DNA of 7,573 bases from Pseudomonadota bacterium. Its GTDB lineage: Bacteria; Pseudomonadota; Gammaproteobacteria; Burkholderiales; SG8-41. The first letter of the stretch is position 1. Each line of letters opens with the position of its first letter. Below the pieces are notes generated by a model that ran no database searches, was not told the origin of the DNA, and saw only the letters and a list, made by a program, of their open reading frames with translations. This document shows positions 1 through 5,494 of the stretch, one piece after another. The stretch is from positions 1 through 7,573 of the forward strand of contig JAEYXO010000218.1 in assembly GCA_023431245.1 (NCBI GenBank), read 5' to 3'. A program made the position numbers and the translations under genes.

Positions 1-339
1 GCGGTCGAAACCGGTGATTTCCAGGGGCAGCATCACGTTGTCGAACACGCTGCGGTCGAACAGCAGCTTGTGGTCCTGGAATACCAGTCCGAAGTTGCGG
101 CGCAGGTAGGGAATGCCGCGCGCGCGCAGCGTGCCGACATTCTGCCCGTTGACGACCACCGAACCCGCGGTCGGGCGCTCGATGGCCGCGATCAGCTTGA
201 GCAGCGTGCTTTTGCCGGCGCCGGAATGGCCGGTGATGAACACCATCTCACCGGAACCGATGTCCAGGGAAATCCCGTTCAGCGCCTCGTGCCCGCCGGG
301 ATAGCGCTTGCTGACACTGCTGAGGGCAATATGGGTCAC
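1..339 (-). CDS. ftsE: Cell division ATP-binding protein FtsE (N-terminal part, cut by window edge)
   Basis: ATPase of the FtsEX complex, which sits at the septum on the inner face of the cytoplasmic membrane and controls cell-wall hydrolase activation during division. The frame gives 113 residues before the window ends; the full protein is usually about 220. Visible are the ABC Walker A motif GHSGAGKS at residues 37-44 and the Q-loop segment FQDHKLLFDRSVFDNV from residue 87, which is typical of FtsE rather than other ABC ATPases. The signature motif, Walker B and H-loop lie beyond the edge. The start is GTG at 339-337, inside the ftsY stop region, so the genes overlap by 4 nt (GTGA), which suggests translational coupling. 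The order ftsY-ftsE (with ftsX expected next) is the usual one in proteobacteria. Identification is firm; the GTG start is inferred from the overlap and from the fit to the family's N-terminus. Confidence 0.95.
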   Translation of the reverse strand, partial: MTHIALSSVSKRYPGGHEALNGISLDIGSGEMVFITGHSGAGKSTLLKLIAAIERPTAGSVVVNGQNVGTLRARGIPYLRRNFGLVFQDHKLLFDRSVFDNVMLPLEITGFDR

Positions 340-1301
340 GCGTCGAGCAGTGCAGCGACAAAGTCTTCGGCGACGAAGGGCCGCAGGTCCCCGATGCCTT
401 CGCCGACACCGATGAACCGCACCGGAATCGTCCTGCCCCCGGTGCGGCTGTGGGCGATGGCGGCAATCACCCCGCCCTTGGCCGTGCCGTCGAGCTTGGT
501 CAGCGCGAGGCCGGTGACACCGATGGCGGCATCGAAGGCCGCGAGCTGGGCCAGCGCGTTCTGCCCGTTGTTTGCATCGAGCACCAGCAGGACTTCATGG
601 GGCGCGCCGGGCAGCGCCTTGCCGACGACGCGTTTGACCTTGCGGATCTCGTCCATCAGGTGCAGCTGGGTGGGCAGCCTGCCCGCGGTGTCGGCGAGCA
701 CGATGTCGGTGCCCCGCGCCCTGGCGGCATTGACCGCATCGAAAATCACCGCGGCGGCGTCGCCGGAGGCCTGGCTGATCACCGTGACATTGTTGCGCTC
801 GCCCCAGGTGGCCAGCTGTTCGCGGGCGGCGGCGCGGAAAGTGTCGCCGGCGGCGAGCAGCACCGATTTGCCCTGGCCCTGGAAATAATGGGCCAGCTTG
901 CCGATGGAGGTGGTCTTGCCGGCGCCATTGACGCCCGCGAGCATGATGACGAAGGGCCGCTGGCCCGCGGTGTCCAGCGGCAGGGCCACGCCCTGCAGCA
1001 GTTCGAGCAGCGTTTCGCGCAGGCCGCTGCGCAGCTGCGCAGCGTCGGTGTAGCGCTCGCGGCGGGCGCGGGCGCGGAGGGCCTGCAGCAGGTGTCCGGT
1101 CGCGGCGACACCGACATCCGCGGTCAGCAGCGCGGTTTCCAGTTCCTCGTAGAACGTTTCATCGAGCCTGCGGCCGGGACTGAACAGGCTGCCCAGGCGT
1201 TCGCCGAGCCGGGCGCGGGTTTTGCCCAGCCCCTGCTGCAGTCGTTCGAGCCAGCCCGGCGCCGCTGCGGCCTTTTCGTCTTTTTTGCCGAAACCAAACA
1301 T
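336..1301 (-). CDS. ftsY: Signal recognition particle receptor FtsY
   Basis: SRP-type GTPase that docks SRP-ribosome complexes at the inner membrane for co-translational insertion. With the start at 1301 it has 321 residues. An N domain lies at about 40-110, followed by the G domain: P-loop GVNGAGKT (123-130), the insertion-box motif DTFRAAAREQL (153-163), G3 DTAGR (204-208), G4 TKLDG (268-272), and the closing FIGVGEGIGDLRPF (297-310). The first 40 residues hold a basic, amphipathic stretch that could touch the membrane. The long acidic A domain of E. coli FtsY (497 residues) is absent, as in many short-form FtsYs. I chose ATG 1301 because MFGFGKK is a common FtsY N-terminus. An in-frame ATG at 1331 would add ten residues (MRRRSQTISS). 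Neither start has a well-placed Shine-Dalgarno: a GGAG at 1321-1318 is 16 nt from ATG 1301. Confidence 0.97.
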   Translation of the reverse strand: MFGFGKKDEKAAAAPGWLERLQQGLGKTRARLGERLGSLFSPGRRLDETFYEELETALLTADVGVAATGHLLQALRARARRERYTDAAQLRSGLRETLLELLQGVALPLDTAGQRPFVIMLAGVNGAGKTTSIGKLAHYFQGQGKSVLLAAGDTFRAAAREQLATWGERNNVTVISQASGDAAAVIFDAVNAARARGTDIVLADTAGRLPTQLHLMDEIRKVKRVVGKALPGAPHEVLLVLDANNGQNALAQLAAFDAAIGVTGLALTKLDGTAKGGVIAAIAHSRTGGRTIPVRFIGVGEGIGDLRPFVAEDFVAALLDA

Positions 1302-1317
1302 GGATGAGATGGTCTGA

Positions 1318-1349
1318 CTCCGGCGGCGCATGGCGCTTTTGCGCCGGAG
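1318..1349 (-). promoter_or_regulatory. Hairpin in the ftsY mRNA leader
   Basis: CTCCGGCG (1318-1325 on the + strand) and CGCCGGAG (1342-1349) are perfect inverted repeats with a 16-nt loop. Inside it a second, competing stem, GGCGC-TTTT-GCGCC (1332-1345), can form. In the ftsY transcript the outer stem holds the only GGAG near the start codon, and the alternative ATG at 1331 falls inside the structure. The complementarity is seen directly; a role in controlling ftsY translation is inference, and GC-rich sequence produces such stems by chance. Confidence 0.4.
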
Positions 1350-1358
1350 GTGAAGATT

Positions 1359-1374
1359 GAATTGGTTACAATTC
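1359..1374. repeat. Perfect 16-bp inverted repeat (operator-like) between divergent genes
   Basis: GAATTG-GTTA-CAATTC is a perfect dyad with 6-bp arms and a 4-bp centre. It lies in a patch of about 70% A+T (1351-1380) within otherwise very GC-rich DNA, between ftsY and the first M16 gene. It overlaps candidate -10 hexamers on both strands. It could be an operator or simply the symmetric AT-rich core of overlapping promoters. The symmetry is seen; the function is not known. Confidence 0.4.
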
Positions 1375-1379
1375 TAACA
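1371..1379 (-). promoter_or_regulatory. Candidate extended -10 promoter element for ftsY
   Basis: Read leftward, 1379-1371 gives TG-T-TAGAAT, an extended -10 with one mismatch to TATAAT. No convincing -35 is found at 16-18 bp, which extended -10 promoters tolerate. It would start an ftsY leader of about 60 nt containing the hairpin at 1318-1349. On the other strand TACAAT (1367-1372) is a possible -10 for the M16 operon, also with no good -35. Both are candidates only. Confidence 0.3.
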
Positions 1380-1441
1380 GGCACCCTGACCCTGCATGGC
1401 GTCTGTCCGGGACGGCGTGCCCCACTTTTCGACAGGACACG

Positions 1442-2833
1442 ATGAATCCAGCAATCCGTTTTCTGCAGGCGGTGTTGATCGCCTGCCTGCTGCCTGCGGG
1501 TCAGGCTGCGGCCGCTGCGCCGCAGGCGGTGGCCGAGCACGAACTGGCCAACGGCCTGCGCGTGATCGTCAAGCCCGACCGCCGCGCGCCCGTTGCCGTC
1601 ACCATGGTCTGGTACCGCGTCGGCAGTGTCGACGAGCAGAATGGAGTCACGGGCGTTGCCCACGTGCTGGAGCACATGATGTTCAAGGGCACGAAGACGG
1701 TGGCGCCGGGCGAGTTTTCGAAGCTGATTGCGGCTGCCGGGGGGCGCGACAATGCCTTCACCAGCCGCGATTACACCGGGTACTTCCAGACGATGCACAA
1801 ATCGGAGCTGCCGCTGTCCTTCCGCCTGGAGGCCGACCGGATGGCGAACCTGGTGCTGTCGCCTGAGGAGTTCGCCAAGGAAATCAAGGTGGTGATGGAA
1901 GAGCGGCGCTGGCGTACCGACGACCGGCCGCAATCCGTGCTCTACGAGCGGCTGATGGCCACGGCGCTGACCGCCCATCCCCACCGCAATCCCGTGATCG
2001 GCTGGATGAGTGACCTCGAGAATCTCACCGTCGAGGATACGCGCGCCTTCTACGATCAGTGGTACGCACCCAACAATGCCATCGTGGTGGTGGTCGGCGA
2101 TGTTGTTCCGGCTGAGGTGTTTGCGCTGGCCGAACGCCATTTCGGCGGCATCGCGCGCAAGACCCTGCCGCCGCGCAAGCCGCAGGACGAGCCGCCGCAG
2201 CTGGGCATCAAGCGCCTGACCGTGAAGGTGCCGGCGGAGCAGCCGCAGGTGCTGATGGCCTACCGGGTGCCGAGGATGCGGGACCCGGATGCGGACTGGG
2301 AGAATTACGCCCTCGACATGCTGCAGGGCGTGCTGAGCGGCAACGATGCCGCGCGCCTGCCGCAGGCGCTGGTGAAGACGGAGCGCATGGCGGTGTCTGC
2401 CGGCGCGAGTTACGACGGCATCGGGCGCGGGCCGGGCTTCTTCTACCTGAGCGGCACGCCGGTCAGCGGCCGCAGCGCGGCAGACGTTGAGCAGGGCCTG
2501 CGCCGCGAGATCCGGCGCATTGTCGACGAAGGCGTCACTGCCGAGGAACTCGAGCGCGTCAAGGCACAGGTGATCGCCGCGCAGGTTTACCAGCGTGACT
2601 CGATGTTTTTCCAGGCGCGGATGATCGGCTGGCTGGAAACGGTGGGTTTGCCGCACCGCGTGCTCGACCTGTTTGTCGAAAAGCTGCAGAACGTGACTTC
2701 CGATCAGGTGCGGGAGGTGGCCCGCAAGTACCTGATCGATGACCGGTTGACGGTCGCCTACCTTGATCCGCAACCCCTTGAAGGCGGGGCGCGCAAATCC
2801 GCGCCCCCTGCAGGAGTGCGCCATGGCAACTGA
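1442..2833 (+). CDS. Periplasmic M16 family zinc metallopeptidase, catalytic subunit (HxxEH)
   Basis: Predicted exported zinc protease of the pitrilysin/M16B family, 463 residues. Residues 1-26 form a signal peptide (basic MNPAIR, hydrophobic core, alanine-rich end); a lipobox-like LIAC at 12-15 makes a lipoprotein a less likely alternative. The inverted zinc motif is H74-V-L-E77-H78, followed 76 residues later by E154 in VVMEERRWR, the expected third zinc ligand. A second M16 domain spans about 190-440, with the HRNPVIGWMSDLENLT segment at its junction. In that domain the positions that carry the substrate-binding Arg/Tyr pair in the partner protein are V311 and V318, so this chain looks incomplete on its own. 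An AGGA at 1434-1437 precedes the ATG. The gene heads the rightward operon and overlaps the next gene by 11 nt. Substrate unknown; the family match is firm. Confidence 0.95.
   Translation: MNPAIRFLQAVLIACLLPAGQAAAAAPQAVAEHELANGLRVIVKPDRRAPVAVTMVWYRVGSVDEQNGVTGVAHVLEHMMFKGTKTVAPGEFSKLIAAAGGRDNAFTSRDYTGYFQTMHKSELPLSFRLEADRMANLVLSPEEFAKEIKVVMEERRWRTDDRPQSVLYERLMATALTAHPHRNPVIGWMSDLENLTVEDTRAFYDQWYAPNNAIVVVVGDVVPAEVFALAERHFGGIARKTLPPRKPQDEPPQLGIKRLTVKVPAEQPQVLMAYRVPRMRDPDADWENYALDMLQGVLSGNDAARLPQALVKTERMAVSAGASYDGIGRGPGFFYLSGTPVSGRSAADVEQGLRREIRRIVDEGVTAEELERVKAQVIAAQVYQRDSMFFQARMIGWLETVGLPHRVLDLFVEKLQNVTSDQVREVARKYLIDDRLTVAYLDPQPLEGGARKSAPPAGVRHGN
2786..2807 (+). promoter_or_regulatory. Strong GC hairpin just upstream of the second M16 gene's ribosome binding site
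   Basis: GGGGCGCG (2786-2793) and CGCGCCCC (2800-2807) form a perfect 8-bp, all-G:C stem with a 6-nt loop (CAAATC). It lies in the last codons of the first M16 gene, encoding a low-complexity tail (GGARKSAPPAG), and ends 4 nt before the AGGAG at 2812. No T-run follows, so it is not an intrinsic terminator. It could tune translation or mRNA stability of the second gene; that is inference. Confidence 0.5.
2812..2816 (+). promoter_or_regulatory. Ribosome binding site that fixes the start of the second M16 gene
   Basis: AGGAG sits 6 nt before ATG 2823. This decides against a longer reading frame opening at 2763, because the ATG at 2823 begins directly with a good signal peptide, whereas the upstream extension (MIRNPLKAGRANPRPLQECA) would bury it. 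Confidence 0.75.
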
Positions 2834-4178
2834 AATCAAATCCCCGCTGCTGCGGATTGCCGCCGTCGCCCTGCTGTGCCTGGCGCCGCAGGCCTTTGCC
2901 ATACTGCCGATCGAGCAGTGGCAATCCCCCTCCGGTGCAAAGGTGCTGTTCGTTGCCAACCGCGACCTGCCGATGCTCGATGTGTCCGTGGATTTTCCCG
3001 CCGGATCGGCCTATGACACTCCGGAGAAATCCGGCGCGGCGGCAATGACGCGCAGCCTGCTTCGCCTCGGCGCCGACGGCCTGGCCGAGGACGAGATCGC
3101 GCGGCGCTTCGCCGACACAGGCGCTGTGCTCGGCGGCCGCTTTGATCCGGATCGCGCGGGCCTGCACCTGCGCACGCTGTCGGATCCGCAGCGGCGCGGA
3201 CCGGCCCTCGATCTGTTTTCCCGGATATTGAAGGCGCCGGAGTTTCCGGCGCACGTGCTCGAGCGCGAGAAGGTGCGCCAGATCGGCGCGCTGAAGGAGG
3301 CGGATCTCAAGCCGGATACCCAGGTGGCACGCCTGTTCTACCAGATGGTGTTCCGCGGGCACCCCTATGCGCTGCGCGGTTCCGGCGATGCGGAGACGGT
3401 CGGCAGGCTGACTCGCGAGGATCTGCTCGCCTTCTATCGCCGCCATTACACGGCTGACCGCGCCGTGGTTGCGATCATGGGGGATGTGTCGCGGAAACAG
3501 GCCGAGGCGATTGCCGAGCAGCTGACCGCCGGACTGCCGCGCGGAGACGGGCGCACGGCATCCCTGCCGCCGGTGGAATCCCTGCCGCAAGGCGTCACCC
3601 GCATGGTCGCCCATCCGGCGACCCAGAGCCACATCCTGATTGGCGCCCCCGGCATCCGCCGCGACGATCCGGAATATTTCACGCTGTTTGTCGGCAACTA
3701 CATTCTCGGCGGCGGCGGGTTCGTGTCGCGGATCACCGAAGAGGTGCGGCAGAAGCGTGGCCTCGCCTATTCCGCCTACAGCTACTTTGCGCCGCAGCTG
3801 GCCAGCGGACCTTTCATCATCGGCATGCAGACCCGGCGCGACCAGGCCGGCGAGGCGCTGTCGGTGTTGCGCGGTACGCTGCGCGAGTATCTGGAAAAAG
3901 GGCCGACCGAAGAGGAACTGCGCGCGGCCAAGCAGAACATCATCGGCGGTTTCCCGATGCGCATCGACAGCAACCGCAAGATTCATGACTATCTCGGGTT
4001 GATCGGCTTCTACGACCTGCCGCTCAGCTACCTCGAGGATTTCGTCGCCAACATCGAGAAGGTCACCGTTGAGGGCATCCGGACGGCTTTTGCCCGCCGG
4101 GTCGATCCCGACCGCCTGGTCACCGTGGTGGTGGGGGCGGACGAGGATCGGACGGTGACGGCGCCGGCGGCGCGCTGA
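2823..4178 (+). CDS. Periplasmic M16 family peptidase-like protein, non-zinc partner (Arg/Tyr subunit)
   Basis: M16B-family protein of 451 residues with a signal peptide (MATEIKSPLLRIAAVALLCL, then APQAFA with an AxA cleavage site after residue 26). It aligns with the first M16 protein, but where that has HVLEH this one reads A74-M-T-R77-S78, so the zinc-binding and catalytic residues are gone. The second domain keeps R309 and Y316 in EVRQKRGLAYSAYS, the R-x6-Y spacing that in insulin-degrading enzyme and M16B partner subunits holds the substrate backbone. Glycine-rich GGGGF (296-300) precedes it, as in mitochondrial-processing-peptidase alpha-like subunits. It is therefore best read as the partner of the upstream zinc subunit; paired M16B heterodimers of this kind are known, for example in Sphingomonas. 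It overlaps the upstream gene by 11 nt and rsmD follows after 10 nt. Substrate unknown. Confidence 0.93.
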   Translation: MATEIKSPLLRIAAVALLCLAPQAFAILPIEQWQSPSGAKVLFVANRDLPMLDVSVDFPAGSAYDTPEKSGAAAMTRSLLRLGADGLAEDEIARRFADTGAVLGGRFDPDRAGLHLRTLSDPQRRGPALDLFSRILKAPEFPAHVLEREKVRQIGALKEADLKPDTQVARLFYQMVFRGHPYALRGSGDAETVGRLTREDLLAFYRRHYTADRAVVAIMGDVSRKQAEAIAEQLTAGLPRGDGRTASLPPVESLPQGVTRMVAHPATQSHILIGAPGIRRDDPEYFTLFVGNYILGGGGFVSRITEEVRQKRGLAYSAYSYFAPQLASGPFIIGMQTRRDQAGEALSVLRGTLREYLEKGPTEEELRAAKQNIIGGFPMRIDSNRKIHDYLGLIGFYDLPLSYLEDFVANIEKVTVEGIRTAFARRVDPDRLVTVVVGADEDRTVTAPAAR

Positions 4179-4185
4179 AGCGCGC
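4170..4185 (+). promoter_or_regulatory. GC hairpin with the M16 stop codon in its loop, directly before rsmD
   Basis: GCGCGC (4170-4175), TGAA loop (4176-4179), GCGCGC (4180-4185): a perfect 6-bp G:C stem whose four-base loop carries the TGA stop of the second M16 gene. It ends 3 nt before the rsmD ATG (4189) and occupies the space where a Shine-Dalgarno would lie; none is visible. This fits rsmD being translated mainly by ribosomes that finish the M16 gene. The structure is read from the sequence; the coupling role is inference. Confidence 0.45.
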
Positions 4186-4188
4186 GCG

Positions 4189-4743
4189 ATGCCCGGGCAA
4201 AACGAACTGCGCATCATCGGCGGCGCCTGGCGCAGCCGGAAGATCCGCTTCGCTGACCGCCCGGGCCTGAGACCCACGCCTGACCGGGTCCGGGAAACGC
4301 TGTTCAACTGGCTGGGCCAGGATCTCTCGGGGCGCGAATGCCTCGACCTGTTCGCCGGCAGCGGAGCGCTGGGTTTCGAGGCGGCCTCGCGCGGCGCCAG
4401 GCGCGTGGTGATGGTCGAGAGGGACGCTGCGGCTCTGCGCGCGCTGCAGTCCAACAAGGCGCTGCTGCAGGCCGCCATGGTGGAAGTGCTGCGCGCCGAT
4501 GCGCTAGAATTCCTGCGTCATCATCCGGCGTCCTATGACGTCGTGTTCCTGGATCCGCCGTTTGCCGACGACTGCTGGGCGCAGCTGCTGAAGCTGCTGC
4601 CGCAATGCCTTAAACCCGGTGCGCTGGTGTATTGTGAACGTGCCGAGAAGCTGGATGCCGGTCCCGGCTGGAGCATCCTCAAGGCCGGGCGCGCAGGCCA
4701 GGTCAGTTACCAACTGCTGAAAAGAGCGGAACATGAACAATAA
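4189..4743 (+). CDS. rsmD: 16S rRNA (guanine(966)-N(2))-methyltransferase RsmD
   Basis: Cytoplasmic S-adenosylmethionine-dependent enzyme that methylates N2 of G966 in the 30S subunit. At 184 residues it is close to the family size (198 in E. coli). The N-terminal RIIGGAWRSRKI (8-19) and RPTPDRVRETLFNWL (28-42) are RsmD hallmarks. The AdoMet fold follows, with motif I LDLFAGSGALGFEA (52-65), an acidic residue in VERD (76-79) for the cofactor ribose, and catalytic DPPF (122-125). The C-terminal GQVSYQLLKR also matches the family. The start at 4189 puts IIGG at the expected distance. No Shine-Dalgarno is seen (see the hairpin at 4170-4185). The end overlaps coaD by 11 nt; rsmD-coaD adjacency is a classic arrangement. 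Confidence 0.97.
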   Translation: MPGQNELRIIGGAWRSRKIRFADRPGLRPTPDRVRETLFNWLGQDLSGRECLDLFAGSGALGFEAASRGARRVVMVERDAAALRALQSNKALLQAAMVEVLRADALEFLRHHPASYDVVFLDPPFADDCWAQLLKLLPQCLKPGALVYCERAEKLDAGPGWSILKAGRAGQVSYQLLKRAEHEQ

Positions 4744-5227
4744 GGCGGTATACCCCGGCACCTTCGATCCGATGACCCTTGGCCACGAGGATCTGGTGCG
4801 GCGTGCCGCGCGCCTGTTCGGTCATGTCGTGCTGGCGGTCGCCGACAGCCGCACCAAGCGTCCGCTGTTCACCCTCGCCGAGCGCATCGACATTGCTCGC
4901 GATGCGCTGAAGGATGTCAAAAATGTTTCGGTCGAGGGTTTTTCCGGACTGCTGACGGACTTCGTGCGCAAGCACAAGGCGACGGTGGTGGTGCGCGGCG
5001 TGCGCGCGGTCTCCGACTTTGACTATGAATTCCAGCTCGCCGGCATGAACCGCAAGCTGCATCCCGACGTGGAAACGGTGTTCATGACGCCGGGCGAGGA
5101 GTACATGTTCCTGTCGGCGACGCTGGTGCGTGAAATCTCGGTGATGGGCGGCGATGTGTCGAAGTTCGTGTCGCCGGCCGTCGCCGCGCGCCTGAAGGCG
5201 AAAATCACGGAATCCGGGGGCCGCTGA
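4733..5227 (+). CDS. coaD: Pantetheine-phosphate adenylyltransferase CoaD
   Basis: Transfers AMP from ATP to 4'-phosphopantetheine, giving dephospho-CoA and pyrophosphate; this is the penultimate step of coenzyme A synthesis. At 164 residues it has the usual length of this hexameric enzyme. The nucleotidyltransferase signature YPGTFDP (7-13) with T15-L-G-H18 binds the ATP phosphates. K42 (in SRTKRP), R88 and R91 (in VVVRGVRAV), the FDYEFQLAGMNR segment (96-107) and the FLSATLVRE segment (126-134) match known active-site positions of E. coli CoaD. The ATG at 4733 lies within the last codons of rsmD, and its TGA shares one base with the ferredoxin ATG. I see nothing unusual in the protein. Confidence 0.98.
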   Translation: MNNKAVYPGTFDPMTLGHEDLVRRAARLFGHVVLAVADSRTKRPLFTLAERIDIARDALKDVKNVSVEGFSGLLTDFVRKHKATVVVRGVRAVSDFDYEFQLAGMNRKLHPDVETVFMTPGEEYMFLSATLVREISVMGGDVSKFVSPAVAARLKAKITESGGR

Positions 5228-5484
5228 TGGCGCTGATGATCACCGACGAGTGCATCAACTGCGACGTCTGCGAGCCGGAGTGTCCCAACGAGGCGATTTC
5301 GGCGGGCGAGGAGATTTACGTCATCGATCCCGAGAAGTGCACCGAGTGCGTCGGCCATTTCGACGAGCCGCAGTGCCAGAAGGTCTGTCCGGTGGACTGC
5401 ATTCCGCTGGACCCCGACCGCAGCGAGACGAAGGAAGAACTGCAGCGCAAGTACGAAAGGCTCACGGCGCTGAAAACCGCCTGA
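5227..5484 (+). CDS. fdx: YfhL-family (Alvin-type) 2[4Fe-4S] ferredoxin
   Basis: Small soluble electron carrier of 85 residues. Cysteines C9, C12, C15 and C19 (CxxCxxCxxxCP) pair with C38, C41, C50 and C54. By family knowledge one cluster uses C9/C12/C15/C54 and the other C38/C41/C50/C19. The CVGHFDEPQC insertion between C41 and C50 and the helical tail (EELQRKYERLTAL) define the Allochromatium vinosum type, known for very low and unequal cluster potentials. A ninth cysteine, C58 in PVDC, is also a feature of that type. The start codon overlaps the coaD stop (TGATG), and GGGGG at 5216-5220 may serve as the ribosome binding site. The coaD-ferredoxin linkage is common in gamma- and betaproteobacteria, but the electron partner cannot be read from this window. 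Confidence 0.96.
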   Translation: MALMITDECINCDVCEPECPNEAISAGEEIYVIDPEKCTECVGHFDEPQCQKVCPVDCIPLDPDRSETKEELQRKYERLTALKTA

Positions 5485-5494
5485 GCGTCAGCGC
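5467..5494. terminator. Inverted repeat across the convergent fdx/mutM ends (possible weak bidirectional terminator)
   Basis: GCGCTGA (5467-5473) and TCAGCGC (5488-5494) are perfect inverted repeats with a 14-nt loop. They span both stop codons, and a small inner dyad CTGA-GCG-TCAG (5481-5491) contains both stops. Neither strand has a T-run after the stem, so a classical intrinsic terminator is not supported. With only 3 nt between the two genes, this is the only terminator-like structure here. Confidence 0.25.

Noticed and set aside
450..1307. A 285-codon rightward open frame opposite ftsY
   Set aside because: ftsY is certain from its GTPase motifs on the other strand. This frame reads as Gly/Ala/Gln/Arg-rich shadow sequence.
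2786..2807. Intrinsic terminator between the two M16 genes
   Set aside because: The stem is strong, but it is followed by CTGCAGGAG with no T-run and lies inside coding sequence of a tightly coupled operon.
2763..2822. A 20-residue N-terminal extension of the second M16 protein
   Set aside because: The AGGAG at 2812-2816 and the signal peptide beginning at 2823 point to the inner ATG; the extension would bury the export signal.
1124..2959. A 611-codon leftward open frame opposite the first M16 gene
   Set aside because: It lies antisense to a clear M16 protein with catalytic motifs and runs into ftsY in a different frame. The translation is rich in His, Arg and Ala with no recognisable domain, as expected for the reverse strand of GC-rich coding DNA.
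2559..4478. A 639-codon leftward open frame opposite the second M16 gene and rsmD
   Set aside because: Same reason: antisense to two well-identified genes, low-complexity Arg/Ala/His-rich translation, no family resemblance, no ribosome binding site.
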